Assembly: GCA_002480565.1 (NCBI GenBank)
Contig: DLCK01000072.1
Location: 1 to 64,000, forward strand
Origin: Phycisphaerales bacterium UBA7800
GTDB taxonomy: Bacteria; Planctomycetota; Phycisphaerae; Phycisphaerales; Phycisphaeraceae
DNA length: 64,000 nt
Direction of reading: 5' to 3'
This document shows, in pieces, positions 7,999 to 15,658 of this stretch. The position numbers and the translations under genes are program-made. Positions within the stretch are counted from its first letter, which is position 1; each line of letters opens with the position of its first letter. The notes beneath the pieces are model-generated. The model saw only the letters and a list, made by a program, of their open reading frames with translations, was not told the DNA's origin and did not search any database.

Positions 7999-8922
7999 TT
8001 ACGATAATTTATTCCAGGTATCCGCCAGTGCTTTTGCTGAACCTTGAATACCCGCAACTTCTTTAGGCCACAGGTCAACTTCCATCGCTTTGATCACGCC
8101 TTCGCGGCCGACCACGGTGGGCAAACTCAAACACACATCACGCATGCCATACTGCCCGGTAACTTTCGAACTCACCGGCAGAATCGTCTGCTTATCCAAT
8201 GCAATGGCGTGAATGACTTGAGCAATCGCAACACCTACCGCATAACCGGCACCACCCTTGCGACGAATCACTTCGGCGCCCGAGCCTGCTGCACGCTTGG
8301 CAAGTTGGCTTTGTTCATTGGGACTCAAAATGGTCGCAAGCGGAATACCCGCAACCGTCGCACTCGACCAGATCGGCGTCATCGTGTCGCCATGCTCACC
8401 GAGCATCAACGCACGCACCTGTGTCGGTGGCAACTGCTTGGCCTGGGCGATCAACGAGCAGAAGCGCGTGGTGTCGAGCATCGTACCTAGCCCCATCACC
8501 TTGCTCGGATCCCAACCCAAATGCTCAATGGCCAAACGCGTCAGCACATCCACAGGATTGGAAACCACAAAGATAATCGCATCACGCTTGAGATTCGCAG
8601 CTTGAAGGTCTTCGAGAATGCCTTTGAAAATCGACACATTGCGATTGATCAAATCCAAACGCGACTCGTCAGGCTTGCGACGTGAACCGGCTGTGATACA
8701 CACCACATCGGCATCGGCAACCTCGGCGGTCGTGGCAGCAGTAATGTCCTGATCACCGCAAAAATGTGCACCATGAAGCAGGTCGAGCGCTTCACCCTCA
8801 GCCAAGTCCTGATTCACATCCACGAGTGCGATCTGGCGAACAATCCCGCCACACTGCAACGCAAATGCAGCATTGGAACCGACGCGTCCACCACCACCGA
8901 TAATGGCAACTTTCAAAGGCAT
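7999..8922 (-). CDS. Malate/lactate dehydrogenase family protein of the BMC locus
   Basis: An NAD-dependent 2-hydroxyacid dehydrogenase of 307 aa. It has GGGGRVGS (9-16) for the dinucleotide, Asp35 after the second strand for NAD preference, Arg88 and Arg153 for the carboxylate, and the His177 proton relay in GEHGD. The specificity position (Gln in lactate, Arg in malate dehydrogenases) is Arg82 in TAGSRRKPDESR, so by the classical rule it looks malate-like. BMC operons of this class carry such a gene, usually explained as lactate oxidation or NAD recycling. No encapsulation helix is apparent, so it is probably cytosolic. An AAAGAAAGA stretch precedes the ATG. Confidence 0.85.
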   Translation of the reverse strand: MPLKVAIIGGGGRVGSNAAFALQCGGIVRQIALVDVNQDLAEGEALDLLHGAHFCGDQDITAATTAEVADADVVCITAGSRRKPDESRLDLINRNVSIFKGILEDLQAANLKRDAIIFVVSNPVDVLTRLAIEHLGWDPSKVMGLGTMLDTTRFCSLIAQAKQLPPTQVRALMLGEHGDTMTPIWSSATVAGIPLATILSPNEQSQLAKRAAGSGAEVIRRKGGAGYAVGVAIAQVIHAIALDKQTILPVSSKVTGQYGMRDVCLSLPTVVGREGVIKAMEVDLWPKEVAGIQGSAKALADTWNKLS

Positions 8923-8981
8923 GATTTGATCTTTCTTTCAAGGCATCAGCAGCACACAGTACTGCAGCTATTTTCGTCTTT

Positions 8982-9059
8982 ACCACAGAGGCACAGAGTC
9001 ACAGAGAAAAAACGAGTTTTGATTTTGTCTTCTTCTCTGTGTCTCTGTGACTCTGTGGT
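8982..9059. repeat. Long hairpin with arms of iterated CACAGAG units
   Basis: The left arm (8982-9008) is built of three CACAGAG-like units separated by one base, and the right arm (9033-9059) is its reverse complement over 25 of 27 positions. The two mismatches fall at unit separators. The loop is AT-rich. It lies in the spacer between the aldolase and dehydrogenase genes. Two other elements of the same plan but different unit sequence are at 13008-13161 and 63612-63749. Confidence 0.7.
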
Positions 9060-9087
9060 GAAAGCCATCAAGACACTTGTTTCAAAC

Positions 9088-9936
9088 TTACTTACCCATC
9101 GAATCCACGATCTGATTCGTGATCGCCTGCACCATGGCTTCAAAGCTTTCGGTGCTTGTGCTGGCTTCGCCGCCATTACAATCACAACTGGCGGTCGTCG
9201 GATTCACGGGGAAACTTGCAAGGAACGGTTGATTTTCCGAACCGACACAACCTTCTTTGGAACAACTTAAACGTTCGTCAGGCAAGCCGAATTGCTTCTT
9301 GACTTCCAGCAGTTCGGTCATCTGTCCCTTGTCGAGTTGATTGACACTACCCAACTGCTTGGTAAGCAGCAGGACGCGACAGTATGCATCGAGAATTTCC
9401 AACTTGTAATACGTGTCAGTCAGATCAAAACTGAAGCTCACCGAACCGTGATTAGCCATAAGAACCGTATTGGTCTCCGGGCCGATCAATGGCAGGATAC
9501 TGTCAGGAAGCGCCTGCTTGCTGGGGGTCGCATACGGAGCCGTGCGAACCTTACCCAGGAACACTTCTGCTTCAGGATGAATGCCTTCAGGCAGTGGAAT
9601 CTGAGCAATGGCAAAGGCGGTCGCATGCGGTGGGTGTGAGTGAATCACGGCCTTGACATCGGGACGCTTTTTGTAAATAGCAAGGTGAACCAGCACTTCA
9701 CTGGTACGCTTGCGACCCTTGGGATTGGGTTCGACTTGATTGCCATCCATGTCCACGATGCACATGTCGTCAGCATCAAGGAATCCCTTGCTGATGCCGG
9801 TGGGCGTGCAGAGGACGCGGTCTTCTGAGATGCGCACGGAGTGGTTACCTTCGTTGCCCGCGCAGAAGCCTTTCTGCCAGATGCGATGACCGATTTCTGC
9901 CATCTGCTTTTTCATTTGCCAAAGGGGTGGGTTCAT
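9088..9936 (-). CDS. Class II aldolase (fuculose/rhamnulose-1-phosphate aldolase type) with C-terminal encapsulation helix
   Basis: A zinc-dependent aldolase of the FucA/RhaD/AraD fold that would split a deoxyketose 1-phosphate into dihydroxyacetone phosphate and lactaldehyde. The ligands His99 and His101 (VIHSHPPH) and His163 (ANHGSV) and the base Glu80 (TSEVLVH) are present. The domain ends near residue 220. A linker with four Cys (SCSKEGC and SCDC) follows, then an amphipathic helix at about 263-281 (ESFEAMVQAITNQIVDSMG) typical of BMC cargo-targeting peptides. GGAGA precedes the ATG. The next gene starts 2 nt beyond its 5' side on the operon. The Cys pairs in the linker are unexplained. 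Confidence 0.9.
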   Translation of the reverse strand: MNPPLWQMKKQMAEIGHRIWQKGFCAGNEGNHSVRISEDRVLCTPTGISKGFLDADDMCIVDMDGNQVEPNPKGRKRTSEVLVHLAIYKKRPDVKAVIHSHPPHATAFAIAQIPLPEGIHPEAEVFLGKVRTAPYATPSKQALPDSILPLIGPETNTVLMANHGSVSFSFDLTDTYYKLEILDAYCRVLLLTKQLGSVNQLDKGQMTELLEVKKQFGLPDERLSCSKEGCVGSENQPFLASFPVNPTTASCDCNGGEASTSTESFEAMVQAITNQIVDSMGK

Positions 9937-9938
9937 GT

Positions 9939-10241
9939 TCAGTTCTCCGTAATTTGGATCGTATCGAGAATCGCAGCACAGTAAGCATCCAGAGCAACCG
10001 ACCGCGGGCGGAACGGCATGGTCGCTTCGGCACCTTCACTGACTGCAATCGTCTGGCCGACACCTGCACCGAGGTGATCAAAAACGACCAGTGATTCAGG
10101 CATCGGCGTAGCGCGCTTGGTTGCAGGCTTGTCTTTTAACATGCCTGTATCAAGCACCTCGGCCAGCAACAGCGATCCGGCAGGCATGTTGGCCTCCCGT
10201 TGGCTGAGCGTGACTTTGCCGATGACTTTTGCGATTCTCAT
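9939..10241 (-). CDS. BMC-P pentameric shell vertex protein (EutN/CcmL family), first copy
   Basis: A 100-residue EutN/CcmL protein that would form pentamers capping the vertices of the microcompartment. It begins MRIAKVIGKVTLSQRE, has LLLAEVLD, and the conserved FDHLGAGVGQTIAVSEG turn, followed by an extended C terminus ending DAYCAAILDTIQI. It lies 2 nt upstream of the aldolase gene in the operon and downstream of the RpiB-like gene. Three different pentamer genes in one operon are typical of the planctomycetal type. Confidence 0.92.
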   Translation of the reverse strand: MRIAKVIGKVTLSQREANMPAGSLLLAEVLDTGMLKDKPATKRATPMPESLVVFDHLGAGVGQTIAVSEGAEATMPFRPRSVALDAYCAAILDTIQITEN

Positions 10242-10290
10242 GGTTGACTGTTTCAGTAAAAAAACTTATTGGTTTTACGCTTTATCCATT

Positions 10291-11109
10291 TCAGCCAAGA
10301 CGGTGACATTCCGCCAGGGCACGTTGAATCAATGTGGTCACACTTGGGTTTTGAGCCAGGAACACATCAAGCATGCCATCGACTGACGCTAAGCCATGCT
10401 GTTTGTATTCAATGATCAAAACGTTTGCTGCCAGTTCACTGACCGCATCTTCGACAGCTTTGATATTGGTTCCCACGACGGCTCGGAGGGATTGGCTGCG
10501 GTTTGCATAGCAGGCGATCTTGGCCGAGCTTGGGACAAAAAGCACGCCCCCTGCCACCAGGCCGCTTTTGACTGCTGAGTTTAAATCCCGCACCACGCCG
10601 AGCATCGCTTCGGGCCTCCGCGGATTAGCCATTGGCGTCATGACAGATTGTCGTTGCTTGGTCACCTGCTTGACCACCGGACAGACGCCATCAATCCACC
10701 AGAACCAGCGACTGTCTGCTGCACGCTTGCGGGGATTGCTTGTTGGCGTTCCGGCAACCGGATTGGCACGTTTGATCTTGTCTTTATGTAGACGGGCATA
10801 GTCATTGGCCAGCGGCGTAAGCCGGGCATCTTGTGCGACCAGCGCGTAGCCTTTGACTTTGACAGCTTGTTCGAGTTGGTTGGCGGTGATGATCCCGGTT
10901 AACGGGATGTCGGTTGACTTTTCTTTGGGCAATTGAGCATCACGCAGTGATGCAGCTACGGGTTGCGCGTCACTTGCTTGAGGTTTGAAAGTCCCGTCAC
11001 AAGTACCAGCAGGCGGATTGATCGCAGCGGGGATTTCGCGTCCCTGTGCCATAGCCTTGATCACCTGCTCGGTGATGGCTTTGATCAAATTTTCGTCCAT
11101 GCCTGCCAT
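10291..11109 (-). CDS. BMC-associated protein with degenerate RpiB/LacAB-like domain and N-terminal encapsulation helix
   Basis: 272 aa, function not established. Residues 3-20 (GMDENLIKAITEQVIKAM) form an amphipathic helix like BMC targeting peptides, followed by a Pro/Ala-rich linker to about 65. Residues 70-115 hold a segment (GYALVAQDARLTPLANDYAR) seen in BMC enzymes. The C-terminal half (about 160-272) resembles RpiB/LacA/LacB sugar-phosphate isomerases: GVLFVPSSAKIACYANR aligns with the active-site strand and NVLIIE with the later strand. The catalytic Cys and the Gly-rich loop of RpiB are replaced, so ordinary isomerase activity is doubtful. It sits between two BMC-P genes and is probably lumenal. 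Confidence 0.6.
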   Translation of the reverse strand: MAGMDENLIKAITEQVIKAMAQGREIPAAINPPAGTCDGTFKPQASDAQPVAASLRDAQLPKEKSTDIPLTGIITANQLEQAVKVKGYALVAQDARLTPLANDYARLHKDKIKRANPVAGTPTSNPRKRAADSRWFWWIDGVCPVVKQVTKQRQSVMTPMANPRRPEAMLGVVRDLNSAVKSGLVAGGVLFVPSSAKIACYANRSQSLRAVVGTNIKAVEDAVSELAANVLIIEYKQHGLASVDGMLDVFLAQNPSVTTLIQRALAECHRLG

Positions 11110-11147
11110 GTGTTTTTAACTCATCCGTTCTAAAACGGTTTCTTTTT

Positions 11148-11222
11148 AAGTACCGGATGTCAATCCGGTGCAAGTTCTGTGTCGTTCTCGTTGCCTGCAC
11201 TGAATTCACATCCGGTGCTCAA
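11148..11222 (+). repeat. 75-nt two-hairpin element, copy A
   Basis: Two hairpins, loop GTCA (11159-11162) and loop TCAC (11206-11209), are separated by exactly 26 nt. Copy B at 33170-33244 has the same loops, spacing, 5' AAG and 3' TCAA, while several stem bases change together with their partners. It lies 13 nt from the stop of the second BMC-P gene. It looks like a structured RNA or mobile palindromic repeat; no protein is encoded. Confidence 0.65.
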
Positions 11223-11234
11223 ATATCGTGATGC

Positions 11235-11492
11235 TCAGGGATCGACGATGCCCAGTGTCCACCAACGAAGTGGCGTCGTTTTACTCTTGAGCAATTCACC
11301 GAGGCCTTTGCCGTCACTGCTGAGCATGACGGTGTCACCGAGTCCTGCACCGAGTTGATCGACGACCAATACGGGATCGCCGACTGCTTGCATTTGGTTA
11401 CCCAGGAATTCGCAGACCAGCAGCTTGACGCCTGCCATGGATTCATGACGGACGGTGGTGGTGGCTCTGCCGATGACCTTGGCTAACTGCAT
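11235..11492 (-). CDS. BMC-P pentameric shell vertex protein (EutN/CcmL family), second copy
   Basis: At 85 aa this is the shortest of the three pentamer proteins. It starts MQLAKVIGRATTTVRHES, has KLLVCEFLG, the conserved VDQLGAGLGDTVML turn and the terminal WWTLGIVD strand usual in EutN/CcmL. It would close vertices of the icosahedral shell. It is flanked by two hairpin elements (11148-11222 and 11522-11538) in the spacers on both sides, which may set its expression level relative to the enzymes. Confidence 0.92.
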   Translation of the reverse strand: MQLAKVIGRATTTVRHESMAGVKLLVCEFLGNQMQAVGDPVLVVDQLGAGLGDTVMLSSDGKGLGELLKSKTTPLRWWTLGIVDP

Positions 11493-11521
11493 GTTTTAAC
11501 TTTCAAAACTACGTTTTGACA

Positions 11522-11538
11522 GCGACACGTGGTGTCGC
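11522..11538. repeat. Palindromic hairpin, GCGACAC family
   Basis: A perfect 7-bp inverted repeat GCGACAC-GTG-GTGTCGC, 19 nt after the stop of the aldehyde dehydrogenase gene. The flanks (CA before, AGCT after) match those of the variant at 34911-34927, where two arm positions differ on both sides so that pairing is kept. Confidence 0.65.
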
Positions 11539-11556
11539 AGCTTTTGTTTTGATCTA

Positions 11557-12975
11557 TCAAACGATTCGTAATGAGTTCGTCACGGTCATGCGACGGAAAC
11601 GCGTAAACGTCAATGGCGTGGTCACGCCTTCACCTGAAGGTGTCGCAATCGAGTAACTCGGATAGCCTTCGCCGTTGGCACCCAGACAACCTGTCGACGG
11701 GCCGTTGACTGCAAAGAGCGTGGTGTTCATCGCCTGTCCCATACGGGTAATATTGTTCAAGTTATTGGAGTGAATAATGGCGGTGTGACCAAAGCCATGT
11801 TCGTGCTTGAGTGCCAGTTCCAAAGCATGATCAAAGTCACGCACACGAACGAACGGCACAAACGGCATCATCTGTTCCACAGGTACGAACGGGTTGTCTT
11901 CAGTCGTTTCACCAAAGAGCAGATCCACACCCTCACGGAGTTTGATTCCCGCAGCTTCAGCCAGAACGCTTGGGTCCTTACCGATAAAATCCTTGTTGGC
12001 AACAAAGTGATCTTCATGCCAACTGATCGCGGCCTTGGTGAGTTTTTCAACACCACCGGCAGATAACTCCACGGCGCCAGCTTGACGCATCGCAGCCATC
12101 ATCTTGTCGAACACACTGTCGACGACGAAGACTTCTTTTTCACCAATGCACAAAAGGTTGTTATCAAACGCAGCGCCGAAAATGATGCCTTCCGCTGCCT
12201 TAGCTAAGTCCGCCGTCTCATCCACCACCACAGGCGGGTTACCGGGTCCGGCAACCACAGCACGCTTGGGTGTCTGCATGGCAGCACGAGCAACCGCGGG
12301 GCCGCCGGTGACTACGAGCATCGGGATGCGTGGGTGTTTGAAAATTTTGTCTGCCGAATCAAGCGTCGGCGTGGCAATGGCGTTAATCAGCGAGTCAATA
12401 CCAAACTGAGCTTTGATCGCTTTGTTGTATTCCGCTGCCGCCATGCACAAACACTTGGCGCCTGACGGATGTGGATTGATGACAAGACTGTTGCCAGCTG
12501 CAATCATCGCAATGGCGTTGGCGGTCATCGTCGGGATCGAGTGGGTCACCGGGGTGATCACACCGATCACGCCCCAGGGCGCCATTTCGTCTAAGCAGAT
12601 ACCTTTGTCGCCGGTCTTGGATGCGGTCTTGAGAAACTCGACACCGGGGATGCCCTGAAGCAATCCAAGCTTGGCGATCTTGTGATCCAGACGCCCGACC
12701 TTGGTTTCTTCAAGCTCAATGCGACCCCATTGGGGAGCGTTTTCCAACGCCATGGCTTTGAGCAATTTGCAGATACCGTCGCGGACTTCCAGGCCGGCTT
12801 TGGCAAGTTGCTGCTGGGCGATGGTCGCCTGATCCACTGCTGCATCGACGTTATCAAAAAGTCCACTGGTCGAAGCTGCAGGACTAGATGCGGCGATAGC
12901 GGAAGAACCATTAGAGGTAGACATCCGCTTGAGGACTTCGCTGACGACGTTGGCTATGAGTGTTTTGTCATCCAT
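11557..12975 (-). CDS. CoA-acylating aldehyde dehydrogenase of the BMC (PduP/EutE-like)
   Basis: It would oxidise lactaldehyde (or a similar aldehyde) with NAD+ and CoA to the acyl-CoA inside the compartment. The first 18 residues (DDKTLIANVVSEVLKRM) are an amphipathic targeting helix, followed by a Ser/Ala-rich linker to about 40 and then the dehydrogenase fold. The catalytic Cys is Cys276 in DNNLLCIGEKEVF; cofactor contacts include INPHPSGAK and VTGGPAVAR. The length of 472 aa matches PduP/EutE. In the operon it stands between two BMC-P genes, with a hairpin element in each flanking spacer. Confidence 0.93.
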   Translation of the reverse strand: MDDKTLIANVVSEVLKRMSTSNGSSAIAASSPAASTSGLFDNVDAAVDQATIAQQQLAKAGLEVRDGICKLLKAMALENAPQWGRIELEETKVGRLDHKIAKLGLLQGIPGVEFLKTASKTGDKGICLDEMAPWGVIGVITPVTHSIPTMTANAIAMIAAGNSLVINPHPSGAKCLCMAAAEYNKAIKAQFGIDSLINAIATPTLDSADKIFKHPRIPMLVVTGGPAVARAAMQTPKRAVVAGPGNPPVVVDETADLAKAAEGIIFGAAFDNNLLCIGEKEVFVVDSVFDKMMAAMRQAGAVELSAGGVEKLTKAAISWHEDHFVANKDFIGKDPSVLAEAAGIKLREGVDLLFGETTEDNPFVPVEQMMPFVPFVRVRDFDHALELALKHEHGFGHTAIIHSNNLNNITRMGQAMNTTLFAVNGPSTGCLGANGEGYPSYSIATPSGEGVTTPLTFTRFRRMTVTNSLRIV

Positions 12976-13007
12976 GGTGTTTGCTCGGAGTTATCCGGTT
13001 TATCTTT

Positions 13008-13161
13008 TTTGAACCGCCAAGACGCCACCCCCCGGAAGCGTCAAGACTGGAACAAGCAGTTTTTAATTTTGTCTGAAACAATGCCTGTGACCTGAAAACC
13101 AAAATCAAAAAAGTTTTTTCTTTCTCTGACCTTGGCGTTCTTGGCGTCTTGGCGGTTCAAA
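13008..13161. repeat. Inverted repeat of GCCAAG-type units with long spacer
   Basis: Bases 13008-13027 and 13142-13161 are a perfect 20-bp inverted repeat (TTTGAACCGCCAAGACGCCA and its complement). The right side continues as three CTTGGCG units. The inner 114 nt is A/T-rich on both sides. It fills the spacer between the third BMC-P and the aldehyde dehydrogenase, starting 7 nt from the BMC-P stop. The plan is the same as at 8982-9059 and 63612-63749. Confidence 0.7.
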
Positions 13162-13167
13162 CAAAAT

Positions 13168-13497
13168 TCATTTAAGTTTCACGTCACCGACGACGGCTTC
13201 GTCGACGATGCCCACGATCACGGCATCCGTTGGGACCTGTTTCATTCCCTCTGCCATGCGAGCGCTGGAGCCTTGGGAGATCAAGACGAGTTGCCCCGTC
13301 CCACAGCCCAGGGGGTCCAATGCGACAATCGCACGACCGGTTGGCTCAAAGCCTCCCGCGCCGGCCTCACCATTGGCACCTTCGACCGCATCGGAATAGG
13401 CCACCTTCAAAGGTTCAACAATCAAGAGCCGCTGGCCATTGATGGTCTTGTCTTTGACGGAGGAAACAATATGTCCTTTGATGCGTCCGAGAAACAT
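13168..13497 (-). CDS. BMC-P pentameric shell vertex protein (EutN/CcmL family), third copy
   Basis: At 109 aa this is the longest of the three pentamer proteins. It begins MFLGRIKGHIVSSVKDK, has RLLIVEPLK, then an inserted Gly/Ala-rich loop at about 38-54 (GANGEAGAGGFEP) before the conserved LDPLGCGTGQLVLISQG turn, and ends VGIVDEAVVGDVKLK. The loop insertion distinguishes it from the other two. It is the operon neighbour of a BMC-H gene (54 nt away). Confidence 0.92.
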   Translation of the reverse strand: MFLGRIKGHIVSSVKDKTINGQRLLIVEPLKVAYSDAVEGANGEAGAGGFEPTGRAIVALDPLGCGTGQLVLISQGSSARMAEGMKQVPTDAVIVGIVDEAVVGDVKLK

Positions 13498-13551
13498 GGC
13501 AAGTTCCAGTTACGAGTTACAGGCTTAAACATCACGCTTTTTGAAAGTCGA

Positions 13552-13815
13552 TCAGACTTTGGCGACGTCGTCGTGGGGCCGTGCGATCACGTGAACGCTA
13601 AGCACTTCACCGACGCGACGGGCTGCTTCGGCACCGGCATCGACGCCTGCCTTGACGGCTGCGACATCACCTTCGACGGTAACGCAGACCATGCCTGAGC
13701 CGACTTTGTTCTGCGAGACGAATTTGACGTTGGCAGCTTTGAGTGCTGCGTCAAGACCTTCGATCGCGGGGATCAGACCTTTGGTTTCAATCATTCCGAG
13801 TGCTTGCTGTGCCAT
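13552..13815 (-). CDS. BMC-H hexameric shell protein, copy 1
   Basis: A single-domain (87 aa) shell protein of the PduA/CcmK type that would tile the facets as hexamers. It has ALGMIETKGLIPAIEGLDAALKAANV, the pore loop KVGSG, and the terminal HVIARPHDDV. An AGGAG site precedes the ATG at about 8 nt. It lies between ackA and a BMC-P gene. It is very similar in its first 25 residues to the copy at 15658-15951, suggesting duplication. Confidence 0.95.
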   Translation of the reverse strand: MAQQALGMIETKGLIPAIEGLDAALKAANVKFVSQNKVGSGMVCVTVEGDVAAVKAGVDAGAEAARRVGEVLSVHVIARPHDDVAKV

Positions 13816-14015
13816 TTTGATGACTCCTGCTTTTTAAGCTTGTTGGCTTGTTAGTGTTTGTATTTGTCTGCTTGCAAAACCAGAACCTCAGAATGACCTG
13901 ATGAGTGCCTAAGGCCAAAAGGATGTAAAACCCTTAAGCGTTCTTCCAGGCCACCCTGAGATTCATGGGGACGTTTTGTTTTCCATGTGGTTTTGCATGG
14001 TTGTTTCAATTCTGT

Positions 14016-15212
14016 TTACGCTTCGTTTAAGACATCAAATGTCTGACGAGCGACAATGAGTTCTTCGTTGGTAGGTACGACCCAAATCTGAGTCGTACTG
14101 TCTGCTGCATGAATCGCCGTTTCGCAATTTCCGTTGGCCGACTCGTTCTTGGCGTCATCGAGTTTGATGCCTGCAAAATCGAGATTGGCACAGATGGCTT
14201 TGCGAATGGCTTTGCCGTTTTGCCCGATACCACCTGTGAATACCAAAGCGTCAGCACCGTTGAGAACCGCCAGGTAGGACCCGACATAGTGCCGACAGGA
14301 TTCGACAAAGGCATCGACTGCGAGTTTGGCTTTGGCGTTTCCTGCCTTGGCCGCTTCTTCGACTTCTCGCATGTCACTGCTTACGCCACTGATGCCAAGC
14401 AAGCCTGACTCTTTACCGAGTTTGTTCCAGATGGTCTGAAGGTCCAGACCAGATTCCGGGGTCAAGAGTTTGAGCAATGCAAAGGCATCAAAGTCGCCAA
14501 CGCGCGAAGCATGGAACGTGCCCGACTGGGCAGTCATGCCGAAGCTGTTGGCCATACTCTTACCGTCTTGGATCGCGCAGATTGAACAGCTACCACCCAG
14601 GTGACAGTTAATCACCTTGGAAATGTTGCTGTCGATTTCTGGCATCCGCGTGGCAATGAAGCGATGCGATGCACCATGGAACCCGTAACGTCGGATGCCA
14701 AGTTTTTCGGTCCATTCATAAGGAATGCCGTAGACCTGGCGAGACATCGGGATCGACTGATGGAAAGCCGTTTCAAAGGCTGCCACCTGCGGGATCGATG
14801 GCAACTGTTTGGCGAAAGCTTTCATGGCAGCGATGTACGGTGGATTATGAGCTGGAGCGACATCTGCAAAATCCTGCATGGTGTCGATCACGTTTTGATC
14901 CACTTTCACCGCACCACTGATCGGGCCACCGTGAACCGCTTTGAAGCCGATGGCATCCACTGCATCAATCGAATCGATCACGCCAAGGTTTATCAGTTCC
15001 TTGAAATGAAAGTCGATGGCTACTGCATGATCGGCCAAGTCGACAACCCCCTTGTTGGATGCATTGTCCGTCTTGATTGACCAGTTGCTTTGACCTAACC
15101 CAAGGCGATCAGCAGCACCTTCTGCAAGGACTGTTTCGTGATCGCCGGGCACAAGGTCATAGAGCTTGTACTTAAAGCTGGTCGAACCGAGATTGGCAAC
15201 GAGAATCAACAT
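14016..15212 (-). CDS. ackA: Acetate kinase-like carboxylate kinase of the BMC locus
   Basis: An ASKHA kinase that would convert acyl phosphate made by PduL plus ADP into ATP and the acid (lactate or acetate/propionate). The N-terminal ANLGSTSFKY, the GFHGASHR segment and FTGGIGQNG place it in the AckA family. Several usually conserved stretches differ: HLGNG is HLGGS, and the MGTRSGD loop is FHASRVGD. This is a divergent branch that may reflect another acid such as lactate. I chose the ATG at 15212, where the family consensus starts; the open frame extends to 15269. It has 398 aa, and no encapsulation helix is seen. Confidence 0.88.
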   Translation of the reverse strand: MLILVANLGSTSFKYKLYDLVPGDHETVLAEGAADRLGLGQSNWSIKTDNASNKGVVDLADHAVAIDFHFKELINLGVIDSIDAVDAIGFKAVHGGPISGAVKVDQNVIDTMQDFADVAPAHNPPYIAAMKAFAKQLPSIPQVAAFETAFHQSIPMSRQVYGIPYEWTEKLGIRRYGFHGASHRFIATRMPEIDSNISKVINCHLGGSCSICAIQDGKSMANSFGMTAQSGTFHASRVGDFDAFALLKLLTPESGLDLQTIWNKLGKESGLLGISGVSSDMREVEEAAKAGNAKAKLAVDAFVESCRHYVGSYLAVLNGADALVFTGGIGQNGKAIRKAICANLDFAGIKLDDAKNESANGNCETAIHAADSTTQIWVVPTNEELIVARQTFDVLNEA

Positions 15213-15291
15213 GGGGATAAAGGTTCCCAAAGGGGTAAAAATACGGTAATTTGAGGTACAAAACCCCAAAACGGCAACTTTTCAATATCTA

Positions 15292-15552
15292 TCAAAAACC
15301 GTCAACGAGTGAATCGTGCGGACGGGCGATCACATGAGCGGAAACCAATTCCCCCACACGGGCGGCAGCTTCGGCACCGGCGTCGACAGCAGCTTTGACG
15401 CTACCGACATCACCTTTGACCATGACAGTGACATAAGCGCCACCGATGGGAACCGTCTTTACGAGAGTGACGTTGGCTGCTTTGAGCATCGCGTCAGTTG
15501 CTTCGACCAATGGGGTTTGGCCACGTGTTTCAATCATGCCAAGTGCGTCCAT
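15292..15552 (-). CDS. BMC-H hexameric shell protein, copy 2, with atypical pore loop
   Basis: An 86-residue shell protein with the BMC fold (ALGMIETRGQTPLVEATDAMLKAANV and HVIARPHDSLVDGF). The pore segment reads VPIGGAYV where the other two copies read KVGSG, so the pore Lys and Ser are absent. The hexamer pore would therefore have a different charge and size and may pass another metabolite. A well-spaced purine-rich site (AGGAG) precedes the ATG. The spacer before it in the operon contains two palindromic hairpins. Confidence 0.94.
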   Translation of the reverse strand: MDALGMIETRGQTPLVEATDAMLKAANVTLVKTVPIGGAYVTVMVKGDVGSVKAAVDAGAEAAARVGELVSAHVIARPHDSLVDGF

Positions 15553-15616
15553 GGCAGTTCTCCTAAGGCATCACGTTGGATGCGTCATTTTGAGTTAATA
15601 CTTTTTACAAATAACT

Positions 15617-15658
15617 GTGACACTGCGTGTCGCTGATGCGCTAAACCGCAAGCAGTTT
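15617..15658. repeat. Two adjacent palindromic hairpins (GCGACAC and AAACCGC families)
   Basis: 15617-15633 is GTGACAC-TGC-GTGTCGC, and 15643-15658 is AAACCGC-AA-GCAGTTT with one mismatch. The second abuts the stop of the BMC-H gene at 15658. Both families recur in the window (7957, 11522, 34911 and 16053, 24424), always within some 40 nt of a stop codon. Confidence 0.65.

Noticed and set aside
9033..9059. Hairpin at 8982-9059 as a rho-independent terminator
   Set aside because: It is not followed by a T-run on the minus strand and lies inside an operon whose next gene has no clear promoter.
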